Origin: DASVEG01 sp035540495
GTDB taxonomy: Bacteria; Actinomycetota; Acidimicrobiia; Acidimicrobiales; CADCTF01
Assembly (NCBI GenBank): GCA_035540495.1
Contig: DATLGL010000045.1
Span: 11,756 to 75,755, forward strand
DNA: 64,000 nucleotides
Direction of reading: 5' to 3'
In this document: positions 17,093 to 27,897 of the stretch, piece after piece
Layout: every line of letters starts with the position of its first letter
Position numbering within the stretch: position 1 is the stretch's first letter
Made by a program: the position numbers and the translations under genes
Notes under the pieces: generated by a model
Seen by the model: only the letters and a program-made list of their open reading frames with translations
Told to the model about the DNA's origin: nothing
The model's database searches: none

Positions 17093-17511
17093 GGGCTCAC
17101 CTCGAGCTTGAGGATCTCGCGGTGGCTGTTGTGCAGCTCCACCTCGAACACGCCGGGGATGCTCGCCTCGAACACGACCTCGCCGGGAGCGTCCGGGCCG
17201 ATGTCGAACTCGTGGTCGTAACCGTGGACGTGGACCTCGTCGGCGGTGTCGCTCGTCACGCGAAGACGAACCCTCTCACCCAACTTCACCGAGTCCCGCC
17301 GGACACCGCCCTCGGCTCGGCCGGAGACCACGTTCACCTCGATGAGGCGCTCCGAGGGAGCGGCCGCGGTCGACGTCGTCGAGTCGGACGTCATGGGGTC
17401 GCCGACGGCCGTTTCGCTCGCCGGGCCGTCGTCCCCGCCGCACGCTCCGAGGGTCACCAGGAGCGAGGTCGCCATCGCCGCAACTCCGAACCGCCACGTT
17501 CGATGTGCCAT
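17089..17511 (-). CDS. Lipoprotein with cupredoxin-like domain
   Basis: 140 residues. A signal peptide ends in the lipobox VTLGAC, with Cys24 the lipidated residue, followed by a Thr/Ser-rich linker. The C-terminal half (about residues 60-140) has the beta-sandwich pattern of EfeO/cupredoxin-like proteins: LGERVRLRVTSDTADEVHVH, HEFDIGPDAPG, PGVFEVELHNSHREILKLEV. The His residues in HVHGYDHEF and the late HNSH could bind metal, but no complete type 1 copper set is evident. The ATG at 17511 lies 7 nt after a TAGGCT -10 box that overlaps the dtd promoter. It is first in a three-gene set with two membrane proteins. Confidence 0.8.
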   Translation of the reverse strand: MAHRTWRFGVAAMATSLLVTLGACGGDDGPASETAVGDPMTSDSTTSTAAAPSERLIEVNVVSGRAEGGVRRDSVKLGERVRLRVTSDTADEVHVHGYDHEFDIGPDAPGEVVFEASIPGVFEVELHNSHREILKLEVSP

Positions 17512-17518
17512 GCCGGCG

Positions 17519-17528
17519 AGCCTACGGT
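17519..17528. promoter_or_regulatory. Back-to-back -10 elements, lipoprotein / dtd
   Basis: AGCCTACGGT holds TACGGT on the plus strand (17523-17528, 6 nt before the dtd GTG) and TAGGCT on the minus strand (17519-17524, 7 nt before the lipoprotein ATG). The intergenic space is 23 nt, exactly as at purF/PHP. Confidence 0.55.
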
Positions 17529-17534
17529 GGCACC

Positions 17535-17978
17535 GTGCGATGTCTCGTTCAGCGAGTGACGAGCGCATCGGTGGCCGTCGACGGTGATGTCGTCGGCCGC
17601 ATCGGGACCGGCCTGTGCGTCTTCGTGGGCGTCACGTCGACCGACTCGGATCAACCGCGGCTCGTCGACAAGATGGCCGGCAAGCTCTGGAACCTCCGGG
17701 TCTTCGAAGACGACGGGGGCGTGATGAACCGGTCGGCCGCGGACCTCGCCGCCGAGATCCTCGTCGTCAGCCAGTTCACGCTCTACGGCGACACCTCGCG
17801 AGGTCGTCGTCCGTCGTGGTCGGCCGCTGCCCCACCGGACGTCGCGGAACCGATCGTCGACTCACTGGTCGGAGCGCTCCGACAGCTCGGTGGCCGCGTC
17901 GCCACCGGCCGCTTCCGAGCGGAGATGCAGGTGTCGCTGGTGAACGACGGCCCCGTGACGGTGATGCTCGAGCTCTAG
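17535..17978 (+). CDS. dtd: D-aminoacyl-tRNA deacylase
   Basis: 147 residues, the normal size. Dtd hydrolyses D-amino acids from mischarged tRNA. The N-terminus RCLVQRVTSASVAVDG, the catalytic-site motif SQFTLYGDTSRGRRPSW around residues 78-94 and the C-terminal NDGPVTVMLE (the GPVT cross-dimer motif) identify it. The GTG at 17535 is the start: it matches the family N-terminus and is 6 nt after TACGGT, so the message is probably leaderless. Confidence 0.95.
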   Translation: MRCLVQRVTSASVAVDGDVVGRIGTGLCVFVGVTSTDSDQPRLVDKMAGKLWNLRVFEDDGGVMNRSAADLAAEILVVSQFTLYGDTSRGRRPSWSAAAPPDVAEPIVDSLVGALRQLGGRVATGRFRAEMQVSLVNDGPVTVMLEL

Positions 17979-17984
17979 CGCCGG

Positions 17985-19340
17985 CTAGTTGCAGGACGTG
18001 AACGTCAGGAGCGCCGGCGTGATCGACGCGTCGATGCTCTTGCGCTGGCGGGCGGCTCGACGGAGCGCGTCGGCCATCTCTCTGGCGTCGGTCGCGGTGT
18101 CCATCACCAGGTTCGTCCGCACGCAGGTCTTGTCACCCGACCTCCATGCGACGTAGCGGTCACCGCCCCACCCGTCGGACGCCACGAACGCATCGTCGTC
18201 GTCGAGGATGCGCTGGAGGATCAGGATCATCCCGAGCTGCCCGATGACACCCTGGTCGATGATCTTGCCGTCGGCCTTCGGGTTCTCGAGGATGCGCGGC
18301 GGCGCGCCGTCGGCCAGGTAACGGTCGGGGTTCAGGATCTGCTCGCTCGTCGTGGGCGGCTCTCGGAACGCAGCGTCGAGCCGTTCCTGCCCGCCCTCGG
18401 CCACGACGGCCGTGGCGAACTGCGGCCCGACGGCGTAGGGGAACGACAGGAGCTCGAGGAGGATGCGTGGAACCGACGGATCGATGCCGCCGGCGGCGTT
18501 CATCTCCTCCCGCTCGATCGCCTTCTGCTCCCGCTCCGGCAACGTCGCCCGGTAGAGCTCCTCGATCCGAACCGCGTCGCCCTCGATCAGCGAGGTGAAC
18601 GCCTGCGATGCCTCGTCGTCACGCTCCTCGATGTCTTCGCGGTCAAGCTCGAAGTACTGGTCTTGGAGCGCGTGGGTGAGCTCGTGGACGAAGGTGACCT
18701 TCACCGATCCGCTGAGCTCCTCGCCTCGCACGACGAGGTCGTCGTTCTCGGTGTCGTAGAACCCGGCCACGGCGTCGCCGAGCAACGACTCCGTCGCCTC
18801 GGCCAGGTCGACGTCGCCCTCGAGGAGCCCGAGGGCCTTCAGCACGCGCGCGTTCGTCTCGATCTGTGCGCGGTCGTCCTCGGTCTCCTCTTCCTGGAGC
18901 CCCTGGAGCCGGGCCCGGAAGGCCTTGTCGCCGAGCAGCGTCACCTCGACCGGCTCCTTGAACTGCAGGCCCCGCTTCTCCTCGACGAACCGCATCATCG
19001 CGGGGAGCGCTTCGGCGATCTCGAGCGCGACGCCGGAGAGACCCGCGGTGTCGGCACCCTCTGGCGTGACCGAGATCGTCTGGCCGGCACCTTCCGCCGC
19101 GGTCAGGCCGCCGCCGGCACCGCGGTCGTCGCCGTCGACGGCTCCGGCCGCGAAGGCCGCTGCCACGAGCAGCACCGCGATGACGATGGCGAGCGGCGCG
19201 TGCCAACGGGAGCGTGGCGGAGGAGCGGGCAGGACGGGTTCCTGCTGCACCCAGACGGGCGCGGGCGTCAGACAACGAGGACACGGAGACGGCCCCGCGT
19301 TGCGCTGTCCGCATACGCAGGTCCAGGGCGCGAGGACCAT
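17985..19340 (-). CDS. Membrane-anchored HExxH metallopeptidase with zinc ribbon
   Basis: 451 residues. An N-terminal zinc ribbon (Cys8, Cys10, Cys20, Cys23: TCVCGQ then CPRC) is followed by a Pro-rich stretch, one transmembrane helix (LAIVIAVLLVAAAFAAGAV, about residues 50-70) and a large extracytoplasmic domain. HELTHALQDQYF near residue 222 is an HExxH zinc-protease motif, in the style of the secreted peptidases of the M48/DUF families. A second conserved part is ENPKADGKIIDQGVIGQLGM. The substrate is unknown. The gene is convergent with dtd (6 nt between them) and has a 176-nt upstream region bearing the clpB terminator. Confidence 0.8.
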   Translation of the reverse strand: MVLAPWTCVCGQRNAGPSPCPRCLTPAPVWVQQEPVLPAPPPRSRWHAPLAIVIAVLLVAAAFAAGAVDGDDRGAGGGLTAAEGAGQTISVTPEGADTAGLSGVALEIAEALPAMMRFVEEKRGLQFKEPVEVTLLGDKAFRARLQGLQEEETEDDRAQIETNARVLKALGLLEGDVDLAEATESLLGDAVAGFYDTENDDLVVRGEELSGSVKVTFVHELTHALQDQYFELDREDIEERDDEASQAFTSLIEGDAVRIEELYRATLPEREQKAIEREEMNAAGGIDPSVPRILLELLSFPYAVGPQFATAVVAEGGQERLDAAFREPPTTSEQILNPDRYLADGAPPRILENPKADGKIIDQGVIGQLGMILILQRILDDDDAFVASDGWGGDRYVAWRSGDKTCVRTNLVMDTATDAREMADALRRAARQRKSIDASITPALLTFTSCN

Positions 19341-19488
19341 GAGCGATCCAGTTTCGCCGCCACGCGGGCGCTACATGGCGCGTGCCTCTGGACGCGCCAG
19401 ACGCGACATGTTGCGTTCAGCGCACTCCAGATCCCGTCGCACCACCGGTGTCGACCACGACCCGGGCCGACTGCGGGTGGTTCGTGCT

Positions 19489-19515
19489 CACGACGGCGCA
19501 TCGGCCGCCGTCGTG
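19489..19515 (-). terminator. Terminator of clpB
   Basis: CACGACGGCG (19489-19498) and CGCCGTCGTG (19506-19515) form a 10-bp perfect stem with a 7-nt loop starting one base after the clpB stop. Confidence 0.7.
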
Positions 19516-19516
19516 A

Positions 19517-22006
<2,490 letters not shown>

Positions 22007-22030
22007 AGATGAAACCTCGCCTGTAGGAAA

Positions 22031-22051
22031 GTTGATAGCGACAGTATCAAC
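22031..22051. promoter_or_regulatory. HAIR-like operator of clpB
   Basis: GTTGATA, 7 nt, TATCAAC: a perfect 7-bp inverted repeat with the N7 spacer of the HspR-associated inverted repeat (consensus CTTGAGT-N7-ACTCAAG). It overlaps a TTGATA -35-like hexamer upstream of clpB. The right half matches that of the dnaK operator at 33680. Confidence 0.75.
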
Positions 22052-22088
22052 CTCTGGACATCCGATGTATTCCGGGCCCGAGACGCGA

Positions 22089-22114
22089 AACGGCCCCGGC
22101 GAACCGGGGCCGTT
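22089..22114 (-). terminator. Terminator of the DUF11-repeat surface protein gene
   Basis: An 11-bp perfect stem, AACGGCCCCGG / CCGGGGCCGTT, with a 4-nt loop, 20 nt after the stop of the large minus-strand gene; a short TTT follows it on that strand. Confidence 0.8.
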
Positions 22115-22134
22115 CCTTCAGCGTTGGCGCTGGG

Positions 22135-25100
22135 CTACACCGAGCCGAGCAGGCGGCGCCGGCGGTTCGGCACCACGGCCACGCCACCCAGGATCATCAG
22201 GGTCAGGCCGACGACCACCTGGGCCGCGAGACCGGCGCCGGTACGGGGCAGCGGGGCTGCCGCCGGAGCGGGTGCGGACGGCGGCGGCGGGGTGACGACC
22301 ACGCCGGCGACGAAGGTGATGCTCTCGTCGTCGTTGTCGGTGACCTTCTTGCCGAGCTCGTCCTCGCCGGTCGCGGTGCCGATGTTGATCGGCTGGGCGA
22401 TGCTCACCGGAGACGTCTTCGTGAGGGTCACCGTCTCGCCCACCTCGAGGCGGGCGATGCGGCCGATCTCGCCGATGATGTCGTCGTCGACGACGACGTT
22501 GAACAGCGTCGTGTCACCGGTGTTGGTGACGGCGTAGCTGAACGTCGCCGTGCCCGAGTTGCCCTGGATCTGGGTCGGGTTCGCCGTCTTGACGATCCGG
22601 ATGGCCGGGTTGAGGACGTCGACCTTGGCGTCGTCGTCGTCGGTCACCTTCTTGCCGAGCTCGTCGTCGCCGGTCGTCGACGCCACGTTCGTGACGTCGG
22701 CGGCGGTGGCGATGGTCGAGTAGGTGCACTCGACGGACGCACCCAGTGCGAGGACCCTGCCGACCAGCGATGAGCACTCGGCCGGCAGCGTGACCGCAGC
22801 GCCGTTGGCGACGTCGTTCAGCGCCGAGAGCGTGAGCGGCGTGTCACCGGTGTTGGTGATCACGAGCTTGTAGGTGAGGGTGTCGCCTGCGTGGACCTTG
22901 ACCGAGTCCTGGCCGTTGACGGTCTTGACGATCTGGATGGCCGGGTTGATGACGTCGACCTTCGCGTCGTCGTCGTCGGTCACCTTCTTCTTCAGCTCGT
23001 CCTCACCGTCGACCGTGGCGACGTTGGTGACGTCGTTGGCCGTGGCCGTCGTGGTGTAGGTGCACTCGACCGAGGCGCCGACGGCGAGGGCGTCGCCGAC
23101 GAGGTCGGTGCAGCCGGCGGGAAGGGTGACGGTGCTGCTGTTGGCCACGTCACGCAGGCCGGTGATCGTCAGCGGCGCATCGCCGCTGTTGGTGATCACC
23201 AGCTTGTAGGTGAGCGTGTCGCCGGCGTGGACGGTGACAGCGTCCTTGCCGTTGACCGTCTTGACGATGGTGATGGCCGGGTTGAGGACGTCGACATCGG
23301 CGTCGTCGCTGTCGTTCACCTTGCCCTTGTCGCCGCCGAGCTCGTCCTCGCCCTCCACCTTGGCGACGTTGTGGACGTCCTCGGAGGTGGCGGTCGTGGT
23401 GTACGAGCACTCGACCGAGGCACGCACGGCGAGCGAGGTGCCCACGAGCAAGGTGCACGACTCCGGCAGGGTCACGTCCGCGTCGTTGGCGACGTCGCTG
23501 AGCGAGGTGATCGTCAGCGGAGCGTCCCCGGTGTTGGTGATCACGAGGCGGTAGGTGAGCGCGTCGCCGGCGTGGACCTTCACCGCGTCTTCGCCGTTGA
23601 CCGTCTTGACGATCTCGATGCCCGGGTTGAGCACGTCGACCTTGGCGTCGTCGCTGTCGTCGACGGTTCCCTTGTCACCGCCGAGGTCGTCCTTGCCCAC
23701 CACAGTGGCGACGTTCGTGACGTCGGCGGTCGTCGCCGTCGTCGTGTACGTGCAGCTCACGGAGGCGTCGACCTCGACGCGGTCGCCGACCAGGCCGGTG
23801 CACCCAGGGGGCAGGTTGACGTTCTGGCGGTTCGCCACGTCGGCGAGCGACGTGATCGTCAGCGGGGTGTCGCCGATGTTGGTGATGACCAGCTCGTAGG
23901 TGAGCTTGTCGCCGGCGTGCACCTTGGCGATGCCACCGTCGGGCACCTCGTTCACGGTCTTGACGATCTGGATCTCGGGGTTGAGCACGTCGACTCGCGC
24001 GGTGTCGTCGTCGTCGTCCTCGCCGCCGAGATCGTCACGACCGACCACGGTTGCGGTGTTGACGACGTCGACCTTGGTCGCTGTCGCCGTGTAGGTGCAC
24101 TCGACGGAATCGTCGACGCCCACGCGGGTGCCGAGCCGGGTGCCGAGAAGATCGGTGCACTCCTTCGAGAGGGCGACGTTCTTCTCGTTGGCCACGTCGG
24201 TGAGCGACGTGATGGTCAGCGGGGTGTCACCGATGTTGGTGATCACGAGCTTGTAGGTGAGCGCATCGCCCACGTGGACGGTCACCGACTCGGCGCCGTT
24301 CACCGTCTTCACGATCTGGATCTCCGGATCGATCACGGTGACGCGGGCGTCGTCCTCGGCGAAGACCTTCCCCTTCGGGCCACCGAGCTCGTCCTCGCCG
24401 TCGACTCGCGCGACGTTGCGAACGTCGTCGGTGCCGGCGGGCGTGGAGTAGGTGCAGGTGCGGGCCTCGTTCACCTCGAGCCACTGGCCGATGATCGAGG
24501 TGCAACCGCTCGGCAGGACGACCGTGGTGCCGTTCGCCTTGTCGCCGAGCGACGTGACCTTCAGCGGCGTGTCACCGGTGTTCGTGATCTGCAGCGTGTA
24601 CGTGAGCAGGTCGCCCTCGTGGACGGTGACGGCGTCCTCGCCGTTGACCTTCTTCACGATCGAGACACCCGGCGTGATGACGTCGACGAACGCGTCGTCC
24701 TCAGCTCTGGTCGTGCCCTTGTCGGTACCGAGCACGTCGACACCGGTGACCTTGGCGACGTTCTTGAAGTCGGACGCCGGGGCGGTCGCGGTGTAGGAGC
24801 AGGTACGGGTCTGGTCGACCGCCAGCTTCTGGCCGACGAGCGCCTTGCACTCGTCCGACAACGCAAGCGAGTCGGTCAGCGCGGTGATCGTGAGCTCGGT
24901 GTCACCGATGTTCTTGATCGCCAGCGTGTAGGTGAGCGGATCGCCGGCGTGGGCCTTGACGCTGTCCTGACCGTTGACCTTCTTCACGATCGAGATCAGC
25001 GGCTTGATGACGTCGACGACCGCGGAGTCGCTCGCGCTCACCGACTTCGGCGGGTCGAGCGTGTCACGACCCTCGACCTTCGCCGTGTTCGTGATGTCGA

Positions 25101-27720
25101 CGGCGCCGGCAGTGCCCTTGTAGGTGCACGAGCGGCTGTCGCCCACCGCGAGCGGCGTGCTGTTGACGAGGTTGTCGCACGCAGCAGGCAGATCGACGAC
25201 CGTGCCGTTGGCGACGTCGGTGAGGCTGGTGATGATCAGCGGCGTGTCGCCGTTGTTCGTGAACGTGATCTCGTAGGTGACCTCGTCGCCCTCGTGAGCG
25301 AGGGTCGACTTGGCCCCGTTCACGGTCTTGGTGAGCGTGATCTTCGGGTCGACGACCTTCACCGTCGCCGTGTCGTCCGCCCACACCGTTCCCTTCGGGC
25401 CGGCGAGGATGTCGCGCGCGTCGACTCGCGCCGTGTTCGCGATGCCGCCCGCAGGCGCCGACGAGGTGTAGGTGCACGAACGGCTGTCGCCCGGGGCGAG
25501 CCACGAGTCGTTCACCAGCGCTGCACATGAGGGATCGAGGGTGATCGCGGTGCCGTCGACCTTGTCGATCAGCGAGGTGATCCTGAGCGCGGTGTCGCCC
25601 GTGTTCTTGAAGGTGATGACGTATCTGGTCGTCTCACCTGCGTGCAGCGTCACCGACTCCTGGCCGTTGACCGTCTTGGTGAGGGTGATCGCCGGCTTGA
25701 TGACGTCGACGGTGGCGGTGTCGTCGGCCGTCGCCGTGCGCTTGAACACGTCGGTCCCGACGACGGTCGCCTTGTTGTCGACGTCGACCGATGCGGTTGC
25801 CGCGTACGAGCAGTCGGCAGTGGCACCGACCGCCAGCGTCGTCCCGATGAGCGCGGTGCATTCCGCGGAGAGCGTCACCGGCTGCTGGTTCGCCACGTCG
25901 ACGAGCGACGTCAGCGTGAGCGGCAGCTGGCCTGTGTTCTTGATCGACAGGCGGTAGGTGAGGCCGTCGCCTTGGTGGACCGTGACCGACTTCTGGTTGT
26001 TGACGGTCTTGGTGAGCGTTATGGCGATCGGCTTGACCGGGTTGACGAAGGAGACCTGCGCGGTCTTGTTGCCTTCGATCTTGACCTGCTGATCAGGTGC
26101 CTGGGTCATCGTCGACGGGATCGTCGCCGGGTCTTCCTTGACGATGTAGTCACCCGGGACGAGACCGGTGATGGTGCAGGTGCCGTCCTCTCCGGTCGTG
26201 CACTCCGCTGGCTGTCCGTCGCGCTTCACCGCAGCGGTGCCGTCGAGCTTCGTCAGGAAGAAGCGCACGCCCGGGACCGCGCCGCCGAGGCTGTGGGTCT
26301 TGCGGATGAGGAGGTTGCCGAGGATCAGCGGGTTCTCGAACGGGAGGCTGATCGTCGTGCTCGACCGGAACGTCACGGTCACCGGCACGATGTCCGGGTC
26401 GGGGTCGTACCCGAGCGGGGCTGCGATCTCCTTCACCCAGTAGCTGCCCGGGGTGACCTGCGGGAAGCTGCAGATGCCGGCTGCGTCGGTGGTGCAGGTC
26501 TGGTCCGGAGTACCGGACGCCTGCGCGTTCTTGAAGAGACCGAAGACGGCGCCGGCGAGCGGCTGGCCCTTGTCGTCGACCTTGTGAAGCGTGATGTCAC
26601 CGCAGGTGGACACGTCGACGCCCGTGGTCGGCATCTTGTCCTGCAACGCTGACGTGATCGAGTGCGACGAGCGACTGCGGACGTTCGCGAACCCGAAGCC
26701 GGGGCACGTCAGGAAACCGCCCGGGAGCTGCAGCGTCACCTCGGCGAAGGTGCGGGGCTCGAGGTACTGCGTCCCCGGAACCATCGGGTCGTCGGCGATC
26801 GCCTGGATGTTGTTCGCGGCCTTCGCCGCGAACCCGCTCGTGACCTCGTTCCACTTGCTGTTGCCCCACGTGAAGAGGCGGACGTCGGCCTCGAGCGTGC
26901 TGGTGCCGCCGAAGTCGTACGCGATCAGGAAGTCCCCGTCGGTACGGGTGATCGGGCAGGAGCCGTTCAGCGCTTCGCCGACGAACGACCCGTTCTTGTT
27001 GAACTCGAAGTTGACGTGGGTGTCGCCCTCACCCTCGGCCTTCACCAGACCGAGGTCGAGGAACGCCGTCGCCTCCTTGAAGCGCGTGCTGACGTAGGCG
27101 CGGAGGAGGTTGTCCTTCCCGGGGGTGACGCCGCCCTCCTTCGCCTGGCAGGTCCAGTTGGCAGGGTCCTCCTCCTTCGACGACCCCTGGAACGCGCTGT
27201 CCCACAGCCGGCCGCCCGAGGGGATCAACTCGTCGCGCACGACGCTGACCTCGACCTCGCTCGACGTCCAGTCGATCGTGTTGCCAGTGCCGTCCTTGGT
27301 GAAGTTGCCGTCTTGTTCGAAGTTGTCGCCGGGGAGCGTGCCGGGCGTGACGGTCAGAGCAGCTGCCGGCAACGCACCGGTCGCGCCGAGGGTGAGTGAC
27401 ACCGCGGTGCCGACGGCAACGACGGCGCGACGGGTGCGACGGCGGGCGTGGGGCGAGAGCGAGCGGCGGGAGTGGCGGCCTGCGGGCGGCATCCCGGCAC
27501 CGCGAGCGGCGAGGCGCGCCTCGAGCTCGTCGGGCTCGATCGGGCGGAGCCGAGCGACGACGTCGTCGACCTCGGAGCCCGCGCCGACCGGCATGGCGGC
27601 CTCGGTGCGGCGACCACGCCACGGCCGCGCCGGCGACATCGAGACGTGGGATGCGATCCGCTCCCACACCCGCACGTCGTCAGCGCCGCGACCGGCCTGA
27701 CGTCCGGTGAACCAACCCAT
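22135..27720 (-). CDS. Giant LPXTG surface protein with SpaA/Cna_B domains and eleven DUF11-type repeats
   Basis: 1861 residues. Order: an unusual charged N-terminal extension (1-95), a membrane-crossing signal segment (RRTRRAVVAVGTAVSLTLGATG, broken by AALTV near 122), a globular N-terminal region to about 400, two SpaA/Cna_B-like prealbumin domains (HKVDDKGQPLAGAVFGLF; RKTHSLGGAVPGVRFFLT), then eleven repeats of about 110-116 residues from about 565 to 1795. Each repeat starts like IVKTVNGQDSV and carries NTGDTPLTITSL; the first ten have two Cys each. The protein ends with LPRTG, a hydrophobic helix and RRRR: a sortase signal. A perfect AAGGAG lies 6 nt before the ATG, which supports the long N-terminus. 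Likely a cell-wall stalk or adhesin. Confidence 0.9.
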   Translation of the reverse strand: MGWFTGRQAGRGADDVRVWERIASHVSMSPARPWRGRRTEAAMPVGAGSEVDDVVARLRPIEPDELEARLAARGAGMPPAGRHSRRSLSPHARRRTRRAVVAVGTAVSLTLGATGALPAAALTVTPGTLPGDNFEQDGNFTKDGTGNTIDWTSSEVEVSVVRDELIPSGGRLWDSAFQGSSKEEDPANWTCQAKEGGVTPGKDNLLRAYVSTRFKEATAFLDLGLVKAEGEGDTHVNFEFNKNGSFVGEALNGSCPITRTDGDFLIAYDFGGTSTLEADVRLFTWGNSKWNEVTSGFAAKAANNIQAIADDPMVPGTQYLEPRTFAEVTLQLPGGFLTCPGFGFANVRSRSSHSITSALQDKMPTTGVDVSTCGDITLHKVDDKGQPLAGAVFGLFKNAQASGTPDQTCTTDAAGICSFPQVTPGSYWVKEIAAPLGYDPDPDIVPVTVTFRSSTTISLPFENPLILGNLLIRKTHSLGGAVPGVRFFLTKLDGTAAVKRDGQPAECTTGEDGTCTITGLVPGDYIVKEDPATIPSTMTQAPDQQVKIEGNKTAQVSFVNPVKPIAITLTKTVNNQKSVTVHQGDGLTYRLSIKNTGQLPLTLTSLVDVANQQPVTLSAECTALIGTTLAVGATADCSYAATASVDVDNKATVVGTDVFKRTATADDTATVDVIKPAITLTKTVNGQESVTLHAGETTRYVITFKNTGDTALRITSLIDKVDGTAITLDPSCAALVNDSWLAPGDSRSCTYTSSAPAGGIANTARVDARDILAGPKGTVWADDTATVKVVDPKITLTKTVNGAKSTLAHEGDEVTYEITFTNNGDTPLIITSLTDVANGTVVDLPAACDNLVNSTPLAVGDSRSCTYKGTAGAVDITNTAKVEGRDTLDPPKSVSASDSAVVDVIKPLISIVKKVNGQDSVKAHAGDPLTYTLAIKNIGDTELTITALTDSLALSDECKALVGQKLAVDQTRTCSYTATAPASDFKNVAKVTGVDVLGTDKGTTRAEDDAFVDVITPGVSIVKKVNGEDAVTVHEGDLLTYTLQITNTGDTPLKVTSLGDKANGTTVVLPSGCTSIIGQWLEVNEARTCTYSTPAGTDDVRNVARVDGEDELGGPKGKVFAEDDARVTVIDPEIQIVKTVNGAESVTVHVGDALTYKLVITNIGDTPLTITSLTDVANEKNVALSKECTDLLGTRLGTRVGVDDSVECTYTATATKVDVVNTATVVGRDDLGGEDDDDDTARVDVLNPEIQIVKTVNEVPDGGIAKVHAGDKLTYELVITNIGDTPLTITSLADVANRQNVNLPPGCTGLVGDRVEVDASVSCTYTTTATTADVTNVATVVGKDDLGGDKGTVDDSDDAKVDVLNPGIEIVKTVNGEDAVKVHAGDALTYRLVITNTGDAPLTITSLSDVANDADVTLPESCTLLVGTSLAVRASVECSYTTTATSEDVHNVAKVEGEDELGGDKGKVNDSDDADVDVLNPAITIVKTVNGKDAVTVHAGDTLTYKLVITNSGDAPLTITGLRDVANSSTVTLPAGCTDLVGDALAVGASVECTYTTTATANDVTNVATVDGEDELKKKVTDDDDAKVDVINPAIQIVKTVNGQDSVKVHAGDTLTYKLVITNTGDTPLTLSALNDVANGAAVTLPAECSSLVGRVLALGASVECTYSTIATAADVTNVASTTGDDELGKKVTDDDDAKVDVLNPAIRIVKTANPTQIQGNSGTATFSYAVTNTGDTTLFNVVVDDDIIGEIGRIARLEVGETVTLTKTSPVSIAQPINIGTATGEDELGKKVTDNDDESITFVAGVVVTPPPPSAPAPAAAPLPRTGAGLAAQVVVGLTLMILGGVAVVPNRRRRLLGSV
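22330..26030 (-). repeat. Tandem DUF11-type coding repeats (11 units)
   Basis: About 330-350 bp per unit, encoding ten regular units and one divergent final unit (IVKTANPTQIQGNSGTATF). Units 6-10 are closest to each other in protein and DNA, the first three (ITLTKTVN type) and the last are the most diverged, which suggests growth of the array from its centre. Confidence 0.8.
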
Positions 27721-27851
27721 TACCCGCTCCTTCTGTTGCGGCCCGGGAGCCCCGCAGGCGACTCCCGAACCTCGCTCGACCTCGTCACAGAATTTCTGCT
27801 CAAGGTTCGTTCGCTGCTCGCCGATACCCGTTGTGAACGAGTAGCGGTAAC

Positions 27852-27862
27852 CACTGTCAGTG
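27852..27862. promoter_or_regulatory. Small palindrome upstream of the giant surface protein gene
   Basis: CACTG-T-CAGTG, a perfect 5-bp inverted repeat in the 177-nt space between the two surface-protein genes. It could be an operator; nothing else is visible there except a short leader hairpin at 27744-27767 and the Shine-Dalgarno at 27727-27732. Confidence 0.3.
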
Positions 27863-27897
27863 ACGTGATACCACGCTGCGTCGTCATGCGCCAGGGT

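Noticed and set aside
22891..25530. 879-codon plus-strand open frame opposite the DUF11 repeats
   Set aside because: It is the antisense of a repeated, domain-rich coding sequence; its product is Val/Asp/Arg-rich low complexity with no domain, as expected for a shadow in high-GC DNA.
22330..26030. CRISPR-like periodic repeats
   Set aside because: The period is about 340 bp, in frame, and encodes protein domains; there are no short direct repeats with unique spacers.
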